Source: Lachnospiraceae bacterium
GTDB taxonomy: Bacteria > Bacillota > Clostridia > Lachnospirales > Lachnospiraceae
Direction: 5' to 3'
Assembly: GCA_022766245.1 (NCBI GenBank)
Contig: JALEPL010000033.1
Location: 1 to 64,000 of the forward strand
Length of the DNA: 64,000 nucleotides
In this document: one piece after another, positions 1 through 7,200 of the stretch
How the letters are laid out: every line of letters begins with the position of its first letter
How positions within the stretch are numbered: the first letter of the stretch is position 1
Position numbers and translations under genes: made by a program
The notes under the pieces: generated by a model
Database searches by the model: none
What the model was told of the DNA's origin: nothing
The model's input: the letters and a program-made list of their open reading frames with translations, nothing else

Positions 1-1
1 G

Positions 2-511
2 TCAACCGTAGCTCAAATGCTGTTGGAGAGAAAAAAGCAGATTGACGAAATGAAAGAGCTGTTTGGTGATGAGTATCTGGATTATAACTTGGTATTCTGC
101 CATTCGTCCGGCAGACCGATGGAAGGTCAGGTAATCAACCGAGCTTTGAAAAAGCTGATACAGGACAACAACCTACCTGATGTGGTGTTTCACAGCTTCC
201 GTCACGCAAGTATAACCTACAAGCTGAAATGGAACGGCGGAGATATGAAATCGGTTCAGGGCGACTCAGGACACGCCCGAATGGATATGGTTGCCGATGT
301 TTACAGCCATATCATTGACGAGGACAGGCGATACAATGCACAGAAGTTTGAGGAACAGTTCTACAATGCAAAAGGACTCAAAAATGTGGAGGAAGGAAAA
401 ACTGCTCCAATGCCCAAGTTTGAAACTTCGGTTGAACTTCTTGACCCAATGGCAGAGGTTCAAAAAGAGAGCGAAGTTGAAGAAGAAAAAGGCAGACAGT
501 CAGATGATTGA
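2..511 (+). CDS. Tyrosine recombinase/integrase, C-terminal part (cut by window start)
   Basis: The reading frame is already open at base 2, so the gene begins before the window and only the C-terminal catalytic half is visible. The HSFRH box (His at 191, Arg at 200) and the later SGHARMDMVADVYSH stretch, with the nucleophilic Tyr codon at 302, match the H-x-x-R and Tyr boxes of phage/ICE-type tyrosine recombinases. These enzymes cut and rejoin DNA at att sites for element integration and excision. The tail after the Tyr is long, acidic and low in complexity. Just downstream lies a ParB scrap in another frame, which suggests the end of a decayed mobile element. Whether the enzyme is intact depends on sequence to the left. 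Confidence 0.8.
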   Translation, partial: STVAQMLLERKKQIDEMKELFGDEYLDYNLVFCHSSGRPMEGQVINRALKKLIQDNNLPDVVFHSFRHASITYKLKWNGGDMKSVQGDSGHARMDMVADVYSHIIDEDRRYNAQKFEEQFYNAKGLKNVEEGKTAPMPKFETSVELLDPMAEVQKESEVEEEKGRQSDD

Positions 512-596
512 ATTACAGGAAAGCGTGAAAAAGTATGGGATTCTTAATCCGCTGATTGTAAGACCGAGAAGGATCTTTTGGAAATGCCCGCGGTAA
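501..596 (+). pseudogene. ParB N-terminal domain remnant
   Basis: In a frame different from the integrase and overlapping its last codons, the translation ELQESVKKYGILNPLIVRP fits the start of a ParB/Noc nuclease-like domain (usual pattern: ESIK.hGvl.PliVRP). The match stops after about 23 residues. The expected following GYELISGHRR-like motif is absent and a stop comes at 594-596. It is read as a scrap of a partition or plasmid-type ParB gene left by rearrangement. The frame is not expected to be translated by itself. Confidence 0.5.
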
Positions 597-681
597 AGAG
601 TTCCAAAATTTATTTATGAGGAGATGATGATATCTATACCATATAAAAATTATGTGATAAAATATTGAAGGATGTACAACT

Positions 682-909
682 TTGAAATTTGATATTCATG
701 ACAGAGTCAATTATGCGGTAACGTCTGCGGATTTGTCTATTAATATAGAGAAGAAGGTCATTGAATTGAACCTTTCGATTGATGAAGAAATCTGTACGAT
801 GTATGAATATTTTGAAATCTTTTTAGGTCGGATGATGCTTTGCCGTGGGGCAGCAGAAATGTTGGGAGCAAAGTTCAAATTGTTGGCGAATGGCAGTAAA
901 ATTTTATAA
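682..909 (+). CDS. Small hypothetical protein, 75 aa
   Basis: Short frame starting with TTG, preceded by GAAGGA about nine bases upstream and ending 15 bp before the YitT gene. The predicted product is mixed alpha/beta in character with no signal peptide, membrane span or cysteine motif, and I do not recognise a family. It sits between the integrase/ParB debris and a chromosomal gene, so it may be a fragment of a larger lost gene. Spacing would allow co-transcription with the downstream gene. Coding status is uncertain. Confidence 0.35.
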   Translation: MKFDIHDRVNYAVTSADLSINIEKKVIELNLSIDEEICTMYEYFEIFLGRMMLCRGAAEMLGAKFKLLANGSKIL

Positions 910-924
910 TACAAAGGATAAAAG

Positions 925-1791
925 ATGTATAAAAATATGGGTCAAATCAAAAGAACAATCGAAGAATATGCAGTGCTTACACTGGCAACTCTTATTATGG
1001 TATTTGGAATTTATGTGTTTAAATTTCCAAATAACTTCTCATTTGGAGGGGTAACCGGTATTGCGATTGTATTAAGTAAGTTTTTGCCGGGAACACCAGG
1101 TAATATTACGCTTATGATCAATATAGTTCTGCTTTTATTAGGATTTATCCTTTTAGGAAAAGGATTTGGTATCAAAACTGCTTATGTCAGTATTTTAATG
1201 TCAGTTGGTTTAAGTTTAGCAGAAGTTTGGTTTCCGATGGAAAAACCTCTCACTACAGAACCGGTACTAGAATTAATTTATGCGATTGTTTTACCAGCTT
1301 TTAGTTCAGCCATCTTTTTTAACATGAACGCATCTAGTGGTGGAACGGATATCGTTGCTATGATTTTAAGAAAGTATACAAAGCTAAATATAGGAAGTGC
1401 GTTATTCTTTTCTGATATGTTGATTGTAATATTATCCTGCTTTGTATTTGATATGCAGACGGGCTTGTTCTCTTTAAGTGGTTTACTTGCAAAATCATTG
1501 GTAGTGGATAATGTCATTGAAAGCATTAACCTATGTAAGTACTTTACCATTATATGTGAGGACCCGGATCCAATTTGTGATTTCATCATGAATACTTTAC
1601 ATAGAAGCGCAACGGTGTACGATGCAGAGGGAACCTACGAGCACCGTAAGAAAAAGGTAATTATCACCATTATGAAACGAAGTCAGGCAGTGGAATTGCG
1701 TAACTTTATCAGACGTACGCAGCCATCAGCATTTATTGCGATTACAAATAGCAGTGAGATTATCGGAAAAGGATTCCGAGGATTGAATTAA
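925..1791 (+). CDS. YitT family membrane protein (DUF161/DUF2179)
   Basis: A 288-residue protein with about five hydrophobic spans in residues 10-200 (including the FPNNFSFGGVTGIAIVLSKF segment typical of YitT) and a soluble C-terminal DUF2179 domain (about residues 205-288, with DAEGTYEHRKKKVIITIM). The family is common and often multi-copy in Firmicutes; its transport substrate is not established. The start is supported by AAAGGA six bases upstream of the ATG. A Rho-independent terminator directly follows, so this is the last gene of its transcript. Confidence 0.9.
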   Translation: MYKNMGQIKRTIEEYAVLTLATLIMVFGIYVFKFPNNFSFGGVTGIAIVLSKFLPGTPGNITLMINIVLLLLGFILLGKGFGIKTAYVSILMSVGLSLAEVWFPMEKPLTTEPVLELIYAIVLPAFSSAIFFNMNASSGGTDIVAMILRKYTKLNIGSALFFSDMLIVILSCFVFDMQTGLFSLSGLLAKSLVVDNVIESINLCKYFTIICEDPDPICDFIMNTLHRSATVYDAEGTYEHRKKKVIITIMKRSQAVELRNFIRRTQPSAFIAITNSSEIIGKGFRGLN

Positions 1792-1797
1792 AGCATG

Positions 1798-1830
1798 AGC
1801 CTTATGTGTGCAAGCATGAGGCTTTTTTTT
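1798..1830 (+). terminator. Rho-independent terminator after yitT-like gene
   Basis: Stem AGCCTTATG / CATGAGGCT (one G-T pair) with an 8-base loop, followed by eight T residues, starting seven bases after the stop codon. Confidence 0.8.
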
Positions 1831-1941
1831 ATCACCAGAATTATAACAATTAGGTTCTCAAAGTATAAATTGAGGTTCCAAAAGTGATAGGAAAGAAAAA
1901 AAGAATTTTGTAAGATAAAGACATCAAAGGAACGTGGAGGG

Positions 1942-2241
1942 TTCTATCATGGGTTTGTGCTGGGGCTGATCGTGGATCTGCAGGGCAGATATGTGATCTC
2001 TTCCAACCGGGAAAGCGGTTTTGGAAGATACTATGTGATGCTGGAGCCAAAGGATCCGAATGTAGATGATGCGATCATTCTGGAGTTTAAGATCCATGAT
2101 CCGGAGGATGAGCAGATGCTCAAAGAAACGGTGCAGTCTGCGCTTGATCAGATCGAGAAAAAGCAGAATGCCGCTCAGCTGACCGCCCGTGGAATACCGA
2201 AGGAGCATATTCGAAGCTACGGATTCGCTTTTGAAGGGAAA
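1942..2241 (+). pseudogene. PD-(D/E)XK nuclease superfamily (DUF1703) C-terminal remnant
   Basis: The translation FYHGFVLGLIVDL, then SNRESGFGRYYVMLEP, DDAIILEFKI and IRSYGFAFEGK follows the conserved C-terminal PD-(D/E)XK domain of AAA-ATPase/DUF1703 proteins. The D...E-x-K nuclease pattern (ML E P ... E F K) is still visible. The AAA ATPase N-terminal part is absent. The frame can only start at an internal GTG (1957), and after GFAFEGK it runs without a stop into response-regulator sequence. This is therefore a truncated, fused fossil. DUF1703 genes are multi-copy in gut Clostridia and Bacteroidetes, which makes them natural sites for recombination. Confidence 0.7.
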
Positions 2242-2481
2242 CAACTATTTGACATTGCTGTCTGTGATGACGTACAGACAGATCGGGAAGAGACTGCACA
2301 GCTGACAGAGGAGATCTGCAAGGCAGAGGGGATCGTTCCAAGGATTGCGCCAAGAGACATCTACTATGCCGAGATCATGGGCAGAAAGTGCAGGGTCTCG
2401 TGTTTAATTATAGGGCGCCAGCCCGCGATGAGAAAAGGCGAAGTCTTTTCGAATTGTGCATGGCTTGTAGAGTATGCATAG
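2242..2481 (+). pseudogene. LytTR-type response regulator remnant fused to nuclease fragment
   Basis: In frame with the preceding nuclease scrap comes LFDIAVCDDVQTDREE, the start of a receiver domain (acidic pair DD at 2266-2271). It then jumps to RDIYYAEIMGRKCRV, which resembles the first strand of a LytTR DNA-binding domain (usual pattern: i.Yie...r...v). The middle of the receiver, including the phospho-acceptor Asp, and the rest of LytTR are missing. The whole fused frame (1957-2481) could in principle be translated as a 174-residue chimera, but decay is the simpler reading. Confidence 0.55.
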
Positions 2482-2618
2482 TTGACCAAAATTATTACTG
2501 CATTTTTATTTTCAGGCATGATTGCAACAGAAGAAAAGGAAATGGGAGCCAAGAATTTCATATAGGATGATGAAGCCATTAAAAGAAAGACCGGTAGAAA
2601 AAATTGGAGGTCGCATCA

Positions 2619-2647
2619 TTGACAAATGGATAATCAACGTACATAAT
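2619..2647 (+). promoter_or_regulatory. Putative sigma-A promoter of the LytTR-PAS gene
   Basis: TTGACA (2619-2624), 17-bp spacer, CATAAT (2642-2647), located 40 bp before the ATG at 2688; AGAGGA lies in SD position. Confidence 0.55.
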
Positions 2648-2687
2648 TAATCTGGTTATATTTTTCATCGATAAAGAGGAACGTCAT

Positions 2688-3473
2688 ATGCAGGAAACAA
2701 AGCATATCACAATTATTTCAAACAGAAAAAAGATTGCACTTTCTATCAGTGCAGTTTTATATGTCTTTGTAGTTGGAAAAAATACACAGATACATATTTT
2801 AGGCGGTAAGGTGTATGAAACGAGGATGTCCCTGAGTCAACTTGAAAAAGAGCTTGATGATGGGTTTATTAAGGTGCACCGAGGATGTCTCGTGTCTGCG
2901 ATGGCAATACACGATATCACGGAAACAATTAACCTCAATAACGGAGAATCTCTTGCATACACCATACGAAAGAAAAAGCAGATTATTGAGCAGCTTCAAT
3001 TAAAGCAAAGGAATATCATTAACAGCTTTAACAATAGGGGTATTCCAGAAACAGAGGAAGAGTATTTCAGATATTACAGTAGTTTCGACCATATGCCCTT
3101 TGCCTTTGCGGATATCGAGATGATCTTTAACGAGGAAAGGCATGCGGTTGATTGGATTTTCAGATATGGCAACGACGCTTTGGCAAAGCTGGAAAAGCTA
3201 TCGCTGGATGAGATGATAGGTAATACCTTTGGCAGTTTATTCAGCAATATGAATTCAAAATGGCTGAAAAGCTATGAGCGCACAGCACTATACAACGAAA
3301 CTCTTGAAATAATCGATTTCAGTCCTGAGATTGATACCTATCTGAAAGTGATATGCTTTCCTACCTTCAAGGGTCATTGTGGGTGCATTTTGTTTAATAT
3401 CGAGGAAATAGAATTTACAAAAAACAGTAGCGAAGCACAACATGCATTGGATAAGTATTTTGGAAATAATTAA
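2688..3473 (+). CDS. LytTR DNA-binding domain protein with C-terminal PAS-like domain
   Basis: 261 residues. Residues about 5-100 form a LytTR domain (VLYVFVVGKNTQIHI, then GFIKVHRGCLVS, the usual F.rvHrsylvN box), which binds direct repeats in promoters. Residues about 125-235 (YYSSFDHMPFAFADIEMIFN onward) look like a PAS-type sensor fold; the ligand is unknown. There is no receiver domain, so this is a one-component-like regulator rather than a partner of a histidine kinase. The next gene is a DUF308 membrane protein whose upstream region carries a candidate LytTR direct repeat. SD AGAGGA precedes the ATG. Confidence 0.8.
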   Translation: MQETKHITIISNRKKIALSISAVLYVFVVGKNTQIHILGGKVYETRMSLSQLEKELDDGFIKVHRGCLVSAMAIHDITETINLNNGESLAYTIRKKKQIIEQLQLKQRNIINSFNNRGIPETEEEYFRYYSSFDHMPFAFADIEMIFNEERHAVDWIFRYGNDALAKLEKLSLDEMIGNTFGSLFSNMNSKWLKSYERTALYNETLEIIDFSPEIDTYLKVICFPTFKGHCGCILFNIEEIEFTKNSSEAQHALDKYFGNN

Positions 3474-3544
3474 AGTATCGTAATCATGTTTTCACGGCCT
3501 CATCAGCAAGTGATTCGGCCTGTTCTGAACAGATACAAAGTATC
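3472..3544. repeat. 57-bp mobile hairpin element with 8-bp flanking direct repeats (copy 1)
   Basis: The element at 3480-3536 (begins GTAATCATG, ends CAGATAC) is bounded by perfect AAAGTATC repeats at 3472-3479 and 3537-3544. A same-length copy lies at 40951-41007 with a different flanking octamer, and a related sequence lies at about 46760-46815. The left flank overlaps the stop codon region of the LytTR-PAS gene. Confidence 0.75.
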
Positions 3545-3564
3545 TTAATACGGAAGTCAAGCAA

Positions 3565-3594
3565 CACCGCAGGAAATCTCTGCGGTGCTTTTTT
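3565..3594 (+). terminator. Rho-independent terminator after LytTR-PAS gene
   Basis: Perfect stem CACCGCAG / CTGCGGTG around GAAATCT, followed by C and a run of six T. Confidence 0.85.
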
Positions 3595-3664
3595 GTCGTT
3601 TCATACCTATTAATTGTCGTTTTATTCCAAGTCTATTGATTCTAAACCTTTATTATTATAAAAT
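3593..3664 (+). promoter_or_regulatory. Candidate LytTR operator and sigma-A promoter of the DUF308 gene
   Basis: Two direct copies of TTGTCGTT (3593-3600 and 3614-3621) are offset by exactly 21 bp, the two-helical-turn arrangement known for LytTR-bound sites. They are followed by TTGATT (3636-3641), 17-bp spacer and TAAAAT (3659-3664). That the neighbouring LytTR-PAS protein binds here is inference. The first copy overlaps the T-run of the terminator. Confidence 0.45.
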
Positions 3665-3720
3665 TTTACCGAATATATAGTGGCATAGGTGTATTTTATG
3701 CAAATGAAAGGAGCATTAAA

Positions 3721-4266
3721 ATGAAAACAACAAAGGCAATTAAAATTATCACATGGATTACTGGAATTTTAACAATTTTACTAGGATTTTATGCAGTAGC
3801 AAGACCTATGAGGACATTTCTATCAATCGGATGGATTCTGGGAATACTTTTTTTGTTCAATGGTATTGAGCTTGCAATTCTATCTTTATCGAAAGAAAAG
3901 AAAGAAATAGGCTCATGTATCCTGGGTGTTATAGAGGGACTGGCAGGTGTTATTCTGCTGTTCAGCGGATTACAGAGATTTATAACGGATATCATGATTA
4001 CATATGTGGTTGGTGGAAGTATCTTAATTTATGGTATTTTCCAGATTGTAGGTGGACTAAAGATTTTCAAGTTTTCTAAGGGAAAAGGAATTTTGGCAAT
4101 TATCTGCGGTGTTTTATCTGTTATTGTAAGTATTTTAGTATTTACTCATCCAATCTTGACCATGTTCTCTGTGGGATATATCATCGCATTTTCTGTTTTG
4201 ATGCAGGGAATCAATATGATTGTATTAGCTTTAAACATCGGCAAAATGGATAAGGTAGAAGGATAA
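3721..4266 (+). CDS. DUF308 (HdeD-like) membrane protein
   Basis: 181 residues with six hydrophobic spans in three pairs, starting TKAIKIITWITGILTILLG; the internal pseudo-repeat is typical of DUF308/HdeD proteins. E. coli HdeD is linked to acid tolerance; the role in Clostridia is not established. The ATG is preceded by AAAGGAG. It ends two bases before the next gene's start, so the two are probably one transcript, possibly controlled by the upstream LytTR regulator. Confidence 0.85.
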   Translation: MKTTKAIKIITWITGILTILLGFYAVARPMRTFLSIGWILGILFLFNGIELAILSLSKEKKEIGSCILGVIEGLAGVILLFSGLQRFITDIMITYVVGGSILIYGIFQIVGGLKIFKFSKGKGILAIICGVLSVIVSILVFTHPILTMFSVGYIIAFSVLMQGINMIVLALNIGKMDKVEG

Positions 4267-4268
4267 AG

Positions 4269-7200
4269 GTGAAAAGAATGAAGCGGCTGAGAAAAATGAA
4301 GAGAGTTGTTGCCGTACTGCTGGCATGTTGTATGTGCGTTGGAGGCAGACTGCCAGTAACAGCAGAGAACGAGCATGATGTGGAATCCTTTGAAGTGGAA
4401 CAGGAGATTTTAGGTGATTCGGGAACAGAGGAACCTGATTTTCCGTCAGGTGATAGTGATTTGATGTTTATCACGCTGGCGGAGGATACGCGTTTCCGAT
4501 GGAATGCCAATGATTCTGCTGGTGTAAATAGCGTTATTCATCTGGATGACTATAGTGGAAAGAATTGTTATTTTCGGTTTCATGCATTGTCAGATGGATA
4601 TTATGGGATTAAGTGCGTAGATAAGGCTGCGAGTGAGAATATTAGTGACGACCATCCGAATGGAGAGGAGACCGGAAGGTATGTAGATATAGATGGAAAA
4701 AGTACACAATCAGGTGCGAAGCTTCACTTGTATGAAACTGACGATAAAGAAGTAAATGATAAAAATCCGCATCGCTGGTTTTCCTTCTATTATGTAAAAA
4801 CAGACGAATATGGCAACGACTACTATTACATCCAAAACAAAAAAAGCGGATTGTGGGTAGGCTATGAAGATTTAGATGATGATGGTCCGACTGTTGGAGA
4901 TAAGTTAATACAGACGGATGAAGCGAATCGTAAGCTATGGATTATCACAAATGGAGTTGTTCCTAAAAGCGGCAATGAAGATGAAGAAATGATTGCCTTC
5001 AAGGAGGGAAGCACTACAGACAGAGAGGATGGTGCCTATATAGAGATCTTCCTAGACGGAACGCTTAATACGATTAACAGAGTTTATAGTGCCAATACTC
5101 AAGGATGTTCTCTTCATTTATATGAAATGGGAACCAGCAGCAAATGGCTCGTTAAGTGGGATAAAGAACATTCGGCATATACAATAAGTGCGGTACTCGA
5201 TAATGAAGAAGTCAGCAAAAGGGTATGGGATATAGAAGGACAAACAGGCAACCATGTACATATCTGGACAGATTCTGGAAGAGAAAATAATAGGAACACA
5301 AACCAGTTATGGCGCTTTATCAGGCAGGATGATGGAACTTATAAGATACAGAATGCCAGAACCGGTCAGTATGTGGATGGCGAACCGGATAATTATTTTT
5401 TGCCGATTAAGTTTCTCTCTACGTCTGACGAAGGAGAGAAATTCCAGGTTTATGCATTTTCAGGAACTGACACAGAAGTGAATTTCAACTATTCTGTGGA
5501 TTGGATGAAGGATATACCGGATGATGTATTACTATCTACTGTGAATATTCCGGGATCTCACGATACAGGAACTGCAGCAGTCATGGATGATGAGATACAG
5601 CCCTATTCTTTTTCACAATGCCAGAAATATTATTATGGAGAGCAGTTAAATGTGGGAGTTCGCAGCTTTGATGTACGTTGTAATGCCAAAAGTGATACTG
5701 CATCACTTTCGGATGTGAATATTATCCATGGTGGTAGATTAACCAGGTGTTTTGATCGTGATGGAAGTGTCCTGACTCTTCAAAGTCTATTGGACGATAG
5801 TGTGAGATTTTTACAAAATCATCCCACTGAAACCATCATAATGATGGTTAAGCCGGATGCCGGAAGTGTAGAGGGATTGGCACATGCATTGAATTCTTTT
5901 ATTACGAATGAGAATACAAAAGATTATGTATATGACAAAAGCGATATTCCCAGCATGGGCGAAGCCCGCGGTAAGATCGTATTTATCCGGAGGTTTGATA
6001 TAGATCACTTAAGGTATTATTCTCCCGGTTTTGGAATCAGTCTGGCCAATTGGGATGATTATAATTATAAAGATTATAAAAGTACAATTAAAATATATGA
6101 TGATGGCAATACAGTTGTAAATGTACAGGACGCATTTAATGTAAGTGGGGAGGATAAACGTGAATATATCGAGGGGGCGATGAGGCAGACGATCGGGACC
6201 AGTGGGACGGAGTCGGTGAGACAGGATGCATGGATATTTAATTATACGAGTTGTGCAAAAGGTTTTCCTCACCAGTTGACAGAAGATATTAATCCATGGT
6301 TGTATGAAGATTGTATGAACAATGGCGACGGTTACATAGATCATCGAAGGCTGGGAATGGTTATGTTTAATTACATTGACAGTCCCCTGTCAAAGCTTAT
6401 TTATGAAACCAATAATGATGATACGGATTATTATGTGCCAAAGGTAACCGCTCCCACATTAGTAGAAGTAACTTATGGAGATTGTCTTGCAGATGCTGAC
6501 CTTAGCGGTCAGACTGGAACGGAAAACGGAGTATGGACATTTGAAGACGAATGTTATATCCCCACCGAGGCTGATATTATAGTACCGAAACCAACGCACA
6601 CCATAGTCTATGAACCGAACGATCAGCAGCACTATAAGGCGGTAACAGCAGAGGTTGAAATATCGGGCATTCTGTCAAAAACAGTATACGCAACGGTGGA
6701 TAGTAAGGAAATAACGTATGGGGATGAAGTCCCTGAACTTACATTTTCTTTCGACGAATCGCAGCTTGTGGGAGATGATACCCTTGATAGTTTGAATATT
6801 AACCTGGAAATTGAATCGCCGGCTTATACCACCTCAGGTAATTTGAAAGCGGGTACTTATACAATAAAAGCAACGGAAGGCGAGAACATGTACCATGTGG
6901 AATTCACTGCAGGAACCCTCACGGTGAAGCCAAAAACACTGGGGGTAGAGTGGAGTGACACGAAAAATCTTAAATATACAGGAAATCCGGTAAATGTAAC
7001 GGCAACTCTTACGGGAGTTCTGAGCGGCGATGACTGCACAGCAGCGGTTACGGGTGATGAAGTGACAGGACCCAGTTGGAATGGAGTTGACCCACCACAT
7101 CCGTATACTGCGACAGCGACTCTTTCCGGAGCGGATAGTGGAAACTACCATATTCCTGAGGATGAAAAAAGTGTGAAGTATTATGTGCGACGGGACGATC

